Below, in pieces: positions 46,025-60,366 of a stretch of DNA of 64,000 nt (position 1 is its first letter; each line of letters opens with the position of its first letter). The position numbers and the translations under genes are program-made. A model generated the notes under the pieces. It saw only the letters and a program-made list of their open reading frames with translations, was not told the DNA's origin and searched no databases. The stretch is from Primula veris (Eukaryota; Streptophyta; Magnoliopsida; Ericales; Primulaceae): NCBI GenBank assembly GCA_963682055.1, contig OY821741.1, positions 3,665,501 to 3,729,500 of the forward strand, read 5' to 3'.

Positions 46025-48742
46025 TCACTCAGGTTTAGGCAAGACAAATACCAGCAAAGTATAATTATCCTCTTCTATCGAGCTAGAAATATACATATCT
46101 AAATCATCATCGCATACTAACATGATAAGGTCGTCTTCGTCATCTCGATATTCAAGATCATAAGTTCCAATTTCAATTCCCAGCCTCTGAGACACTTGGT
46201 GATTCAACTCATCAATCCCCGAACAAGTTGAGAGCTGAAATTTTTGAAAACTACCTTTATAATTAGTTTTTACTGTCACAAGATGTTCATTTTGGATGGT
46301 GGTAGCAGAAGCAGTCGAAATACCTTGGAAAGATGTTTCTACCCCGATCATCGGATCATTACTTTCTCCCATCGATTCTCCTTGTTCCACTCTGTTGACA
46401 CCAATTATTTGGACATATAAACTATCTCCTAGTTCTACTCCATGAGCTGTTTTAAATGTTCGGAAGTTCTTTCTCATGACATCGAATGTAGGACCAACCG
46501 CTTCCCTCAAATCCCTTTCTTTGCCATTACTCGAGTTTAGAAAAAACTCTAAAACATATGCTTGATCTCCAGTCTTATTAGACTTCAGGCAGATTGCAAA
46601 AGAAGCAGAGAATTCATAATAACGGGCAAAGTGAGCTAACGGATACTCAGTTATGCTGAATTTAGAAACATCTTCACAAAACACCAAATCAGAAGATGAC
46701 TTTGCTGCCTTGCCAACAACCCCTTCACCTTCTTGCAGACAATAATAATATTCAATATCTAAAAACGGATGCTTTGTATCAGTCCAGTTTATTACATAGT
46801 TAGTATTTTCATTAGCACATCTTGTGCAAACAGATAGAGAATTGCAATTTCTGCATAACATCCAAATCTGGGCAAAAGCACAATAATCTCTTTTCAATAC
46901 ATCTTGAATCACCCCCTTGATCTCGAACACAGCTCTGGTGAGAGAAAATTTCTCTGAATCATACTTGAAAATACAAATGTTTTAAATTAATTTCAGCACC
47001 ACTGAATTGAAAAATACAAAAGGATCAGATTTAACAGTATGAAGTCGAACAGTGTACTTAAAATACATCACTTACCTGGTCACATAGACCAACACAAGGA
47101 TTCGAAAGAGGTAGGCTGTTCATCTGTACAGAATATGAGATGATAGTTTAATGATAGGTAGAACTATATAAACAGCTAAAGTCATTTGTAGTCATGCTGT
47201 CATGCCTAATAGAAACTTGTAAAAATATCCAATATAACCAAACAAGGAATCGTGCTACAATTTTACAACTTGATTTGGCTAAAAACTATCTCCTCCAACT
47301 TCAAACAAGGAAAGAAGTTTATAAAATGTAGGGTACTGCATGTTTATTTTTAAGTCTCTTCCTCGAGAATCTCTTGTTTGGTTGTAGGGTTCTTAGAAGC
47401 ATTTACGTTTTATAAGTTATAAACTCTTAAGGTTCATGTGATTAAATAATGTTACTTAAGCCTTTTTATTTTCTCTAGATTAGTATAAATAAGTGTTAGT
47501 TTTTCATTTGTAAAAAAACACCAAAATAAAGAGAGAGTATAATAAATAAACCAACTCGCTCCATGTTTTTAACATTGAATATATATAAGTCGTTAAAAAA
47601 TAATATAATTTTTAAGCTCAATGAAAAGTCTCTCCATTTTATATTGGATAATAAGGTACAAACCAGCCAAAGGAATCCAGGCTCATGTTTGAATAAAAAC
47701 TCAATCACGCCAACAAAACTCCCGGAAGAATCATGCCAGGGAACGACAAGAGAAGACTTGATATTGCAAGACAGGGCCATATCCCGTTGGGGATACTCTT
47801 CATCAGAGTAATATGAAACGTTTGGAGTAAGCTCGATCATCTTATTCCGAAACACATGACTAACTGCCCCGTCTCTTCCATCTCCATTGACAATTAGATC
47901 ATGAGTCATGATACGGAAGCGACAACGACCTTCAGTACCACTAGAATTCATGATATCATTACAGAGGACAAAAGGTTGGTTTCTAGTAGTAAGTAGGAAA
48001 CACCTCTTATCAACAACACTACTATTGACAGCGGGTACTATTTTCTTCAGCTTTCCAAAACTGAACTATACCCTTTGAAGATGACAAATTTAGAGCTTCG
48101 ATGTATCCACCTGTCTTGTCTGGAACACGATGATGTCTTGTTGTATCGAAAATCAATAATTAAGAAAATCAATAATTAAAAGAACAAGAGCCGAAAGTAA
48201 ATAAACAATTTTATTTCACTGAAAGTAATATAACTCGATTACAAGATTCCGACTCAACTGAAAGTAAATAACAGAAACTTTCGGACATGATTAATATAAT
48301 TATTAAACTGCCAGACTTATTTGTAATAAACTGAAACTGCCGGACAGAATATTATAAAGACTAAACTGCCGAACTGTTCTGTAGATAAAAGAAAATACAA
48401 TACTGGAAAGTAAATTACATAATAGAAATTACATAATGGTAATTAACATAAAAGTAAACAGTACTAAAAAATAAATTACAGAAAGGAAAGTACTGGAAAG
48501 TAAATTACGGAAAGTAAACAGTACTGAAAAATTAAATTACAGAATGTAAAACAAACATCAGTATATGAAACTAAAGTACCGGAAGTGTTACCATCAGCAT
48601 GTTCAAAATACCAACGGGACTTGTATATTCTGCGGACCGCATATTCCTTCTCTACCACATATTTCTTAAATTCATCAGAAAATAAATCATATTTATCAGT
48701 ACAAATATTATACTTCTCTTCTCTCGGAAAGTAACCCTCCAT
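46025..48742 (-). CDS. NLP-derived GAF-PB1 gene (no RWP-RK), copy 2
   Basis: Exons are A 48742-48580, B from 48119 to about 47668, C 47123-47076 and D 46963-46025. The coding parts are identical to copy 1, in contrast to the plus-strand GAF-PB1 gene, which differs at several residues. The extra A in exon B (48041-48044) is shared, so if it is a true frameshift it predates the duplication. Domain content is the same: two GAF-like parts and a C-terminal PB1 with YRDDEDDLIMLVCDDDL, without RWP-RK. Confidence 0.65.
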
Positions 48743-48808
48743 CTCGACTCTCTCTTTCTCGATACCCCGTTCAATTAAGGATATTCATCTCGACTCGCTC
48801 TTTCTCCA

Positions 48809-48916
48809 TCAGTCCAGTTTGTTACATAGTTAGTATTTTCATTAGCACATCTTGTGCAAACAGATAGAGAATTACAATTTCTGCATAACATCCAAATCTG
48901 GGCAAAAGCACAATAA
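48809..48916 (-). pseudogene. 108-bp duplicated fragment of GAF exon, copy 2
   Basis: Counterpart of 16181-16288, matching 46779-46886 in the GAF exon of the same gene. Confidence 0.8.
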
Positions 48917-49297
48917 CAGGAAACGAAATGAAGTCGCCTGACGCTCAAATTTTACGAAAGCAGCAAATATTTTTGCATTCAAAAGGGGATAAGTGGATTT
49001 TTTTAAGAAAAGAGTAATTTTTACCAAACACCTTTTACCCTTGTCTGCACATTCCTTCTAAGAGGAGAGGTGATAAACACGTGATTTTGTCATTTTGCGT
49101 TTTTGTTCTCACTCTTCTAATTAAGTGAGTAGAGAATGTAGGAAGTGTGTGACTCAAAAATAAGCAAGCGATGACATGTATAGATGTTTACGGAGAGAAT
49201 TCAGAAGAAGAAATTTGTTTGATGACACATTTGAAGAAATTGTGAAATTACAAAACCACTAAGAAGGGAGTTCGGGGCAAATAAATGACTCAAAATA

Positions 49298-49711
49298 CTA
49301 AATGTTTTCAAGAGACATTAATAAAACTTTCTTTCCCAATGATGTTGAGCTAGATATGAAATCCCGCATGTCATCATCGCACAATACTGAGATCAAGTCA
49401 TCGACTTCATCTCGATACTTGATACTGTAGGTGCCAACTTCTAAATTCAGCCTCTTCACTATTTCATCATTAAACGCATCTAGCCCGGAAGAAACAGATA
49501 ACTGGAATTTAATGAAAACATTTCCATATTTTGTATTAATTGTCATAAGACTTCCATTCGCGGCTGTTGGAGCTAAGCCACCAGGTTCTATTACGGTAGA
49601 AGCAGTTTGGCCATAATCAGTTGAAAAAATTTGACCAGAATATGCGTTTCCGTGATTATAATAAATTTCTTGATGAATCTCATCTGGAGAATAAAAGACT
49701 TGGGATAACAA
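49298..49711 (-). CDS. PB1-only reading frame, copy 2
   Basis: Same open frame as in copy 1, with the first ATG at 49546 giving 82 residues of PB1. Two substitutions against copy 1: Ala for Val in SGLDxFND and Ser for Tyr near the C-terminus. The conserved acidic motif VLCDDDM is unchanged. Confidence 0.5.
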   Translation of the reverse strand: MLSQVFYSPDEIHQEIYYNHGNAYSGQIFSTDYGQTASTVIEPGGLAPTAANGSLMTINTKYGNVFIKFQLSVSSGLDAFNDEIVKRLNLEVGTYSIKYRDEVDDLISVLCDDDMRDFISSSTSLGKKVLLMSLENI

Positions 49712-52700
49712 AAATATTTAACTTAATGAAACCCAAAATCGAATTGAGGGGTTGACGTTTGAAATAGAGCGGTTGCAATATGAATTGTCTAGTTAAAATA
49801 TTTGATTGTTTGCTTGATTCTAGGATTTATCGCTTTCTTCAACTTACTTTGGGAACTCGTAAGACAATTAAGTACTCTTTGACCCCACCATCGAATATTG
49901 AGTGAGCAAACCACACAATACTTCTAAGTTCTAAAACATTTAGGCTTATAATTTTGAATGAGAGAATAACACACATATGAATGGATAAAATGGTAAAGTC
50001 GGACTGTGTATTTGTTTATTTTATACTAATGATTTTGATTTTAATTTACTCCAATATCTTAGAATAAATTTATTTAGTCATTAGGACGACCATAGCTTCC
50101 ACTAGCGTCTTCATCATTATATATACTATGACGGGTGATAATAATAGATAATCATGAGCCATCCCAAACTGTTTTTTGAAACTTGGAGACAAAATTAAAA
50201 ATTAAAACTTTTATATACTTATTCTAGTTTTGATCACAAAGAAAACAACGAATGAGCACTTAGAAAATAAAGAATGAAAGATCATATATGATTTTTTAGA
50301 AATTGAAATGGTATATGTAACCATGCAAGTATTTTTTTCATTATTACCAAATAACTGTTAACTAAAAGGATTATAACGTTATGATTGATATTTCAGCACC
50401 AAGTAAAAAATGTGTACAAAACACAAGTTTCTTCAGTTAAATTCACTATATCAATTTCCGTTTATTTTTTTCTTTGCCAATATTTATTTCTGATTAATTC
50501 CACCTCTCAATCGCTCTATGACCACGTAAAATGATTGATAAACTGTAATTAGAATTAATAAGAAAAATATATGAAGCCTTCTCAATTTAAGAGCATTATA
50601 AGTAACAACAAATCATGGAAATTTGTATGGGAAAAAAGCTTAAATTGCATGCCAATATCATGCAAATGTGGTTTGCCTTCTATGCTTGCATGATCAGGAG
50701 ATGGCTCAAATAAAATTATGTTTAACAATGTATTAAATTATAGCTTCTTTTCACTTTTATTTATTAAAAATATACGCACTAGACATTTGCAGATAGGTCA
50801 TGTAGTTGCAATGACTTTACTAAAGAATGAACAATATTGACCTTGTATAAACCGGATTTTTTTCAAAATAAAAATAACCAAAATAAAAATAGAAATAAGA
50901 AGTAGTAGCCGTAATAAAAAAATAAATAAATGGTAGCTATAGTCTAATTTATATTAATATCTTGGTATCAGAGCATTCCATTTCTTTCATTTTTATAGAA
51001 CATCAACATGTATTTTTATAGTTTAACTCTGAATCACTATCGACTTCAATCTCACAATTAACCTTTCATTTTTATAGAACATCAACATGTATTTTTATAA
51101 GTAAAGATGAAATCGTGTATTGTTCACAAAAAATATTTATTTTGTTTACCACTTTTCTCTTATGTTTGTTTTAACTCTAAAATATAATATTAACAATAAT
51201 TAATTATTACATGCATATTCTCCGAGACGAGATCTTGAAAAGAATAACATATATTGGAATTTCAATAGTGATATAGTTTTGTTAGCGTATGATAACTCTA
51301 CGTTTAAGCAAATCGCTATGTGGTCATATGAATGATTAAGCTGAATGAAGAATTATGAAGTTAAATTATGTTTTATTTGATTGGTTATTGATATTATATA
51401 GGGAATTTATTTGGACAGAATTTATTTGTTTTTTTTTACTGGGTTTTATTTTTTTCATGTGAAAATTTTGGAAAACCCACTTTTGGACATAATTTATTTG
51501 TTTTTTTTACTGGGTTTAATTTTTTATGTAAATTTATGGAAAACCCACTTTTGTACAGTTTTTTTTACTGGGTTTTATTTTTTTCATGTGAAAATTTTAG
51601 AAAACCCACTTTTGGACAGAATTTATTTGTTTTTTTACTGGGTTTAATTTTTCATGTAAATTTATGGAAAAGCCACTTTTGTACAGTTTTTTTTACTGGG
51701 TTTTATTTTTTTCATGTGAAAATTTTGGAAAACCCACTTTTGTACAAAATTTATTTGTTTTTTTTTTCTTACTGGGTTTTATTTTCTATGTGAATTTTTG
51801 GAATACCCACTTTTGTACATAATTTATTTGTTTTTTTTACTGGGTTTTATTTTTTTTCATGTGAAATTTTGGAAAAACCACTTTTTTGTACAAAATTTAT
51901 ATGGGTTTTATATGATCTAAGTATAGTTGTTTGAAATAGTAAATTGGGACATCCACGTAGTTTTTTGATTGGGTTTTATTTTTTATGTGAATTTTTGGAA
52001 AACCCAGTTTTGTACAAAATTTATTTGGTTTTGTTCAATGGTGTTAACTGGGATTAGAGAATTGATAATTTTGTAGTTTAACCTCAGATCAATTTTACAA
52101 GTAAGTGTATGAAGAAACAATATTAGGTGGTGTAAATTGATATTTAGGTTAGATGTTAGGGAAACAATTTGATAATCATGTTGTTGATTATATTAATATC
52201 GATTTAAATGTTCATGTTATTTGTTAACAATTTGTTTTGCTTTCTAATATTGTGTTTGAGAGAGTAGCTTGAACAAGAATAGATATAATTGGTTTGTGAA
52301 GATGGATTCTTCGTTGTTAGAAGCCAATCCTCTCCAATTGCAAAATTGTTTTAACCTTATTTTGTAAGAATGTTTTGCTTGGAGCGATTCGTACTTTATT
52401 TGTTTCATCAATGTTACCTTTCGATTTATCAAGATCTTGGGTTATCCACTTCTACACTAATTGGATATATGTTTAGGTTAGTATAAAAAAATCGAAAAAA
52501 GGTTAATAAGTTGGTGTACAAACCTAAAAGAGAACAGTTTTTGTTTTTGTTCTGATCCTTATAGCAATTAACTCATGATAGGATATATGATATAACGTAG
52601 TCTTCATCATTTACTCTCACATGATAGATGTTATCCAATTACTTGAAAGATTTTGTATTCCACATTTGTTAAGAATAAATCAGAACTTTAAAAGAGTTGT

Positions 52701-53386
52701 ATAGTGACAACTGACATGTCTTACATGTCGACTGTTTCATAAGCTTATTTAAACGTTTGAAATAATAGTGTTCATAAATTCTGAAACTTGATGGACTTTT
52801 AGAATTTGCTTTTTAATTGCATACGCCTACCTGTCGCTTTATTAGTCTTTGTTGGCCTAGGTGATTTTGTTTGGACTAAGTCAAGTTCCGACCAATCATT
52901 CCTAGCTCTCTTAAGTAGATACACGTCTTATCTTCTTTTTGCAGTCGTGCCATTATTAAAATATCATATTCTTATTCTTTTTTGGATGATCTGATTAAAG
53001 TGGTAGAGTTAAGTACTTAAGTGTGCTTTTAAAACATCAGGGTATGGACTATTGGACTCCGTCTTTTGGATTTTCTCTTTTTGCTATTTGGCTGTTCTGA
53101 TTAATTTTACCTTACTCATGAAACCTCAGGTTGACTAGGCACGTTTTAAGTCGCGCTCTTCAAAATCATTAATTTTGTGTTATTGTGTTTAAGTCATCAT
53201 GACCATGCTTCTCCATTGATAAGTCACTTGGCAGCAAAACGTTGTCCCGTTAGGCCCACCCTTTTCTTTGCTCTAAGCACAGTTGTTGTACTTCTATAGT
53301 TCTGTTACAAGAACGTACACACTTTGTTTAAGGCTATTAATATCGTGAACATATGTTTAGATAAAAGAGACGTCGCAATATCTTCG
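49712..53386. other. Long gene-poor region with minisatellite, copy 2
   Basis: Counterpart of 17084-20758, including the primer-binding-site-like motif (50963-50974), the 36-bp direct repeats and the minisatellite. No exon was recognised. Confidence 0.6.
51404..52033. repeat. Hairpin minisatellite, copy 2
   Basis: The array matches 18776-19405 unit for unit with no length change noticed, which is unusual for a slippage-prone repeat and argues for a recent duplication. Confidence 0.85.
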
Positions 53387-54848
53387 ATGAAGAAACAAGA
53401 TAGAAATGCACAAACTTCTGATGATGCACAAGGAAGAGAATTGGCTATTGGTCTAAACGATGCAAGTACTTCACAACAATCTTTGGTCAAAGCGAATGTC
53501 GTTCCCAGTGAGGAAAAGATTGAGGGACCTTCGGAAGACTGCATCATTAACTCGTCAAAAAAATCACATAAAAGGGGTGGAATTGATATTAGCTTAGAGG
53601 AATTGACAACCGTTGATGGTATGAAAAGATTGGAGGCTGCACAAAAGCTCAACGGTAAGAGCATTCTCAAACTGTTTTTATAAGACTACTATATATATTT
53701 TTTATTTTATTTTCAAGGATCGGATTGGTTAAAAATGGGGTGCACATTGTCGTAACAGTAGAAGCAAGCACCCATCTTGCATTTTTAAATGCAAGTATTG
53801 ACCACTCATCACATCCTTTTAAAACCTGAAGGATCGTATAAGACTACTATATATGTATATAGGCAGTTATGTCGTAAATTCTTATATGTTGCACAACAAT
53901 GATATGCTAACTTTATATATATCCTATTATAATAGTATTTTCTTTTTCTTTTACATTTTATTTGATATCATCACAAACCACAACACCCACATGAATCAGA
54001 TCTACCCAGTCCACATCAACACTGGGTGTGTCCTCATTCGCTATCCGACACCATTAGACGTAATCCGCAGGGGGTGTATAGTGCTTGGATCCGATGATGC
54101 TCTAACTCATCCTACAAATTTTTTGATGATATTGATGATGTTGGTGGTGATGAAATAAAACTTTTTTGATGATGTTGGTGGTGATAAATAAAAGAAAGCT
54201 TAAAACTGAATTCAGTACATGTAAAATGAAACTGATTAATTATTGGTTTTTGAGTTAACTGATATTATGAATGCTCTTATCCAGTTATCCTAATAGTAAT
54301 CTTATGGTAGTAGAACACGCAAAGTGTGTGTGCTTATGTGAGTTGTTCGTTTTGCAGTGAGCCTATCTACGTTAAAGCGCATATGTAGGGATCACGGAAT
54401 TTCTAGGTGGCCACTTCGCAAGAAGAACATAGATCATCAACCATGTTCTACTGTTTCTGCTCACACTACTTGTATTGAAGAACCTACTGCTCCCATTGAA
54501 CCCTGTTCTACTGTTTCTGCTCACACTACTTGTATTGAAGAACCTACTGCTCCCACTGAGCAAAGGAAAAATCTTGTCAGAATTAAGGCAAGATATGAAG
54601 ATAAATTTATTAAGTTTAAGATCCCTGCTTCTTCTGGTATTGATGTGTTTCATAAGGAAGTGTCAAAGAGGTTGAAACTTAAGCCTGATGATTACATTAT
54701 AAACTATCAAGATGAAGACAGTAACTGGGTAATAATAGCGTGTGACGATAATCTAGGAGATTTTATTTCCAGCTCACAATTATTAGGAAAGAATCCTCTG
54801 TTAGTGACGATCGACACAAGTTACTCACCTAAAAAAATTGCATTTTAG
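53387..54848 (+). CDS. RWP-RK plus PB1 protein (NLP-derived, no GAF region), copy 2
   Basis: Exons are 53387-53654 and 54358-54848, 252 codons. Identical to copy 1 except for loss (or, in copy 1, gain) of 12 bp that remove four residues in the linker after the 20-residue tandem repeat. The RWP-RK domain with RWPLRK, split by the intron, and the PB1 domain are intact, as are the GT-AG splice sites. Confidence 0.75.
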
Positions 54849-56092
54849 CAATTTGTAAGCCTAGAGTGGGACCAAATGTGGTCATGACAGTTTGTGTGAA
54901 ACTATGTACTCTGAATTAGCACATTTTGTGCAAGTTTATCTATAATCAGAAACAGATGTGGTTATGATTGTATGTTTGGAACGTTCCCTTTGTATGATAT
55001 TTTCTATGAGTTCAGATTGTGGATGTAGGCCCTTGGCCTCACTTTTTTCTTTTGTTTCATAAACTTGATTTCGATGATTTTTTTAGTCGAGGCCAGCATA
55101 GAATCATATCTTCCGGGATGGTGTTTGTTTTAGATTAGTTCTATTTCAGATGAATTTGTTCTTTGTTTCCATTACCATTGATTAAATGGTTCAGTGTTGT
55201 GCCCCACTGAATGTGAATGAATTCTCTAAATGTTTCGGGGGTAGCAGAAGCCAAGTCAATGCCCACCAAGGTAAGCTTACACTACATGGGATAATGTAGT
55301 TTACGCTACACCACCATTAGAATCATTACATTCCACCATGGTCCGCAACATGCGACCACGCAGCCCACAAAGGGTAAGCTTACACTACCTGGGATAATGT
55401 AGTTTACTCTACACCACCCTTACAATCATTACATTCCACCACGCTCCACAATCTGTGACCATGCAGGCAGGATTCGTGCTGATCTCTAGTATCGGTCGAA
55501 CACTGCAAATCCCGGCGTCACCCCTTATGTGCCCCGTGGACGGGTTTTGTACTAGCAGACTAGCCCCGGTTGAACACTGTAATCCCGGTGTCACCATTTT
55601 GGCGCACTGCGTGTCACATGTATTGGATTGAGGTGTCGACTCTGATAGCAAATGTGACCACTCCATAGGTAGAACTTACCCTAGAAAACCGGTTAATTAA
55701 GAGATAATGTTTATAAAGTTATATAAAATACAAAGATATCTTACACTACCAATATGTAATAATGTAATTTACACTACACGGCATTTAGGCTCATTACATA
55801 CTAAATAGTTCGGTAGCAACTTTCAGGTTGTACACCATATCAAAATATTTGTACTCGTAATCTTTTAATATTTGAAGTAGTGACCATAGCTCAAATGACA
55901 AGTTGTAGTATTTCCGGCTAATGCATCAACTTAAATCTCAATGTATTTTTATATTATTCAAATAGTCTACTGTATTTCTGAACAATATAATATTACTGTA
56001 TTTAAAAGATGCTAAGAAGAAAAAACAAAAGTTATATTAGTATTGAACACTTTTGGTTCTAGAGGGACACCAAAGACTTTTATTTTCTTCAG
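54849..56092. other. 3' flank of RWP-RK gene and leader of copy 3
   Basis: Contains the RWP-RK 3' flank up to 55183 and then the full-length leader, with the 103-bp tandem repeat and the segment that is deleted in copy 2. No exon was recognised. Confidence 0.6.
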
Positions 56093-57231
56093 CCTAGTGA
56101 AGGAGAAGAATATGATGTGGGTAATGACATACATGGTGTTTTTTCAGATAAATTCAAGAAATATGTCTGGGAGGAGAACCTTTTATGCGGGGTATGGAGT
56201 CCACATGAAGACGCTGATTTCTGTTTTTTCGAAAAGGAAAACGAATGTGATGGTTTCACTTCAGGTAATTTCTATTAATTTTGTTGGCCTAGCAATTTAG
56301 CACCTCATTCCGCTTTCTTCATTTGCTGCATCACAAGGATGTCCGCTAGTACTACTTTATTTTGTTGTTTTTGTAGTGCCTTCCAAATTGATATTATATG
56401 TGGAAAAGAGCCGTTAAGGCTCAGATAAGGCAGGACCTGGTGTTCCATTTCTTATCTTCAACGATCTCTATCCTTAATAATACTAACATTTGTTTCTTTT
56501 TCTTTTTTGATTCTTCCCGGGGATATACAAATATAGCTTATCGTCACTCTACTACGGGTATTTTTTCAGTCATGATGTCTGCCTGGTTCAATTTTGGAGA
56601 GTGGAAGAATTCGTAAATAGCGTTGATCATTATGATGTGAGATGCTTCTTACGAAGGACTTTGCCGTTATCGGATGAATACGCGTGATGTCATCATAACC
56701 GGCGATGGAAGAGGTGGAGTGATTGATCGCGTGTTTAAGAGCAAGAGAATGGAATTTACTCCTTATGTAGCCTATTACTCATCCGAAGAGTATCCCCACA
56801 GAGATATGGCCCTATCTTGCCAAATTGAGTCCTCTCTTATAGTTCCATTGTGTAATTCTTCTGGGTGTGTTGTTGGCACGATCAAGTTTGTATCAGCAGG
56901 GGTGACGTGGGATCTTTTTCTAGAATTCATTACAAATCAGCTTCTTTCGATTGAGCCGGTTTGCATCTTACCTGCTAGCACAACATTCTTTTTTGTTGAT
57001 ATTGAAGTTAATTTTTATTTACTTTAAAAAAAATGGCGTGAATTGTTTCCAAACATAGTGTTAGCATGTGGCGAGATTTGATATCTTTTGAGTTCTTATG
57101 ATGGGAATCTAGCATTTGACATGAATTGACCGACCCTATTCCTTATCCTTTTTCTTTAAGTTCTCTTTTCATTTCCCATGCAGGAGAACGGCCTGAAATG
57201 GGTTGATAGTTGCAAAGATCTTTGTGGGCAA
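56093..57231 (+). pseudogene. 5' exons of NLP-derived GAF-PB1 gene, frame-broken, copy 3
   Basis: Same blocks and frame breaks as in copies 1 and 2, with the original upstream acceptor ttcttcag present. Like copy 2 it has A at 56425 in place of the G of the block b donor. Block d is 57184-57231. Confidence 0.65.
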
Positions 57232-57348
57232 GTAAGTGGCGAATTTTATGGATAAAAACGGTTCAACTGGTTAAAATTTATATAATTTCTGTGTCATTAT
57301 TTTGTAGCCTCTGATATTTGTTACCTTTGCTTCATTTTCGTTTTCAAG

Positions 57349-58356
57349 TATGTTTCGTCGAGCGATTGCGTCCTTAAAGCTGTGTCCGAAATCAATAAGG
57401 TAGTGAAAATAATTCGTAAGAGATTGAAACTTGGTGGTGTAGTTTGTGCTCAGACTTGGTTGTTGTGCAAGTTATGCAATTCTTTATCTACCACCGAAAG
57501 ATTAGATGATAGACTTGGTGCTTCTTACCTGGATTATTTCTCAAGAGCTGAATCAATGTGTGTTTTGCAAAAGCTTGAAGGGGTTGTTGGCAAAGCGGCA
57601 GAGTCGTCTCATAATTTGGTGTATTGTGAAAATGTTGCTAACTTCAGCATTCTTGAGTATCCTTTAGCTCACTTAGCCCGCATTTATAACCTCTCTGCTT
57701 GTTTTGCAATCTGCTTGCAATCGAAACATAGTGGGGACCAAGCTTATGTGTTAGAGTTTTTTCTTAGCCCGAGGTTTGTTGAAGGTAAAGATTTTAGGGC
57801 AGTGCTTGTTCCTATACTTGATGCAATGAGGCAAAGTTTCCGAACATTTAAGGTCGCTTCTGGAATAGAACTCATGGATGGTTTATCTGCCCGAGTTATT
57901 GATGCTAATTTTCAAGACCAATTTGAAACCTTGGAAATTGGTGTCGGAAATGTCGATGCTTTTAATTTACTTGAAACTTTAGAAGAAAATGAGGAAAGTT
58001 CTAGTAGTGAAACCGACGACTGGATAATTGGAGTAGAAACATCATCCGAAGATATGGAATACGCCTCAGTTGTTTCTGCTTCAACTGTTCAAAGTGGAAT
58101 GCATGTGACCGTAGAGGCTAATTATGGAGTTACTTTCATTGTATTTCCATTCTGTGCTTCTTCGAGGATTCATGAGTTGTATGACCAAGTGTCTCAGAGG
58201 CTAGAACTAGATAGTGGAGCCTACGATCTTAAATACCCAGACGAAGACAATGACCTGATCTTATTAGCATGCGATGAGGATCTGCATAATTATATTTCTA
58301 GCTCAACAGAAGAGGAAAACTATACTTTGAAGAAAATCCCTTGGGACCGAAATTAA
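57349..58356 (+). CDS. Terminal exon of NLP-derived GAF-PB1 gene, copy 3
   Basis: 335 codons translating identically to copy 2 (Leu, Ala, Val, Val at the four sites that differ from copy 1). One silent change is visible just before the stop (aat for aac). GAF part and PB1 as described for copy 1. The Gypsy element follows 165 bp after the stop. Confidence 0.75.
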   Translation, partial: YVSSSDCVLKAVSEINKVVKIIRKRLKLGGVVCAQTWLLCKLCNSLSTTERLDDRLGASYLDYFSRAESMCVLQKLEGVVGKAAESSHNLVYCENVANFSILEYPLAHLARIYNLSACFAICLQSKHSGDQAYVLEFFLSPRFVEGKDFRAVLVPILDAMRQSFRTFKVASGIELMDGLSARVIDANFQDQFETLEIGVGNVDAFNLLETLEENEESSSSETDDWIIGVETSSEDMEYASVVSASTVQSGMHVTVEANYGVTFIVFPFCASSRIHELYDQVSQRLELDSGAYDLKYPDEDNDLILLACDEDLHNYISSSTEEENYTLKKIPWDRN

Positions 58357-58521
58357 TTGCAAAATCATGGAGAAAATGATTTGCTGCAATAAAATCCGGA
58401 ATCACGGGCTTGCTGTTGTGAGCCTCTCAGCCTGCTGAGCTGGATCCATTATGACGTGGACACATATGTCGTTGCTGGAACGGATTCCCTAATGCCGACT
58501 GAAGAGCTACTTGACATCTGT

Positions 58522-60366
58522 TGTCACGCCCCAAAATCCATAGAACACGAACATCGAGGCATGACCTTTTTAAAACAAAAGGAAAGAGAACCTGTTGGTA
58601 CGAAATTTAAAAAAAATTTTAAAAGAAAACATTTGCGAGCTAAAGGAACAATTAACGGATAAATAAAAAAGTTTGCCAAACGCGGCTACAAGATAATAAA
58701 ATAAACGAATGTAAATTGCCCGTAGGCTACAACCTCAAAATGAACTAAGTAAAAAGGAAGCGACTAAAGAAGCCCCGAACCCATGCGATACCGCGCTAAT
58801 GCACCTAGCCAACGCCTCAACCTAATTTGTACCTGAAAGACAAAAATTGTAACGGTGAGTCCCACGCACATAACTAGACGGGACGGCACAACAACACCGT
58901 CACTCCATCCCATAAATGCAAGAACTCACAAATTCTACAACTACGATAATCGACGTATAAAAAGAAATATAATGACATTCTACAACGGGATAAATTAAAT
59001 AAATTAAATAACATCAACACACATCTATAGCATACATGGACCTCTCACGCCACCTACCCCGGTCCGTAAGGTAGGTCATTCCCTATCCCTTCGGCCGTCT
59101 TCTGTCCCCGGAATTAGGGAGAGACAGAGACCATTGCAACATAAAAGTAGATTTATAGTGCGCACTTGGACCTCTCACGCCATTCGCCCCAGTCCGTAAG
59201 ACGAGTCATTCCCTATCCCTTCGGCCGTCTTCTGTCCCCGGAATTAGGGAGAAACAGAGACCATTGCTAACATAAAAATAAATAGTGCACACTGGGACCT
59301 TTAACGCCACTCGCCCCAGTCCGTAAGACGAGTCATTCCCTATCCCCTCGGCCGTCTTCTGTCCCCGGAATTAGGAAGAGACAGAGACCATTGCCACTAC
59401 AGCTAAATCACAAGGCCTCGGCCAATAATATAAATCCATGCAAATAACACATTCTCATACTACCAACATTCTCAAACGTCACTATAACGTCAATCAACAT
59501 AACACATAACCATATGTACTAAATTCGCAACTAGCCAAACAACTTCAATAACGTAAAATCCCATTCGGGCATTTTAACAAACACCTTGTATGCACAATCT
59601 AAAACTCATCTCTTTTCAACAATATTTTACTCAATTCTATCAACAACCATAATAACATATATTTAACGCATAAAACACGCAAACCCATCAATATTCTCAT
59701 CAATCCAAAATTTATATATCTAAGGTCTTAACCTCTACCATTCAAATAAATGGAATTAAAAGTGTAGCAACTAACCCAATTAACAATATAAGAACATAAT
59801 TGATATAAAAGGCAAAAACCCCCAATTTATAATAAACGTAAAACCTAATCCTAACATACACCCTCGTCTAGTCGCAATGGATAACCCCCGTTACCTTAGC
59901 GCGTAGAGGAGATGCTCCCGGTATGAGCCCGCTAATGTTGGTTTCTTTTTCCTCTTCTTCTTCTTCTTCTTTTTCTCTCTTTCTCTCTCTTCTTCTCTCT
60001 TCTTCTCTCTTCTTCTCTCTTTACTGATTTTTTTGCTTTTGAAAAGTGGCTGGAAAGTGTTTATAAAAGCTGTTTTGAGATAGTTTGTGGTAACGAATTA
60101 TTTGGTCCCCAAAGTTCTAAAAGTTAACTCTTAATCCAAAAATATAGTTTTACTACTCAAAAATACAAATCTTAAGAAATAAATCTATTGGGTCCTTTTT
60201 ATTAGTAAAATTAGTAACAGGTTTTAAAAATAAAGCTTTTCGGAAGAGTTTCGGTTTTTGGCTAAAAATTAGTCGAGTGACCGGTTTTTGGTAAAATTTT
60301 GTATAAAACGTTTTTGGATAAATTAAATCATAAATAAAACCATTTATAAAAATACGGGATGTTACA
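58522..60366 (-). repeat. 3' LTR of Gypsy element, copy 3
   Basis: 1,845 bp with the same termini. By eye it differs at about 9 sites from the copy 2 right LTR but about 15 from the copy 2 left LTR, which is its positional equivalent. Confidence 0.95.

Larger units (their letters stand above)
22567..55183. repeat. Tandem array copy 2 (LTR element and MITE inserted)
   Basis: Second period, 32,617 bp long. The extra length against copy 1 is explained by a 9,996-bp Gypsy element plus 5-bp target duplication and a 491-bp MITE plus 8-bp duplication, less a net 438-bp loss near 23009 and a few small indels. All genes of copy 1 are present in the same order and strand. Confidence 0.95.
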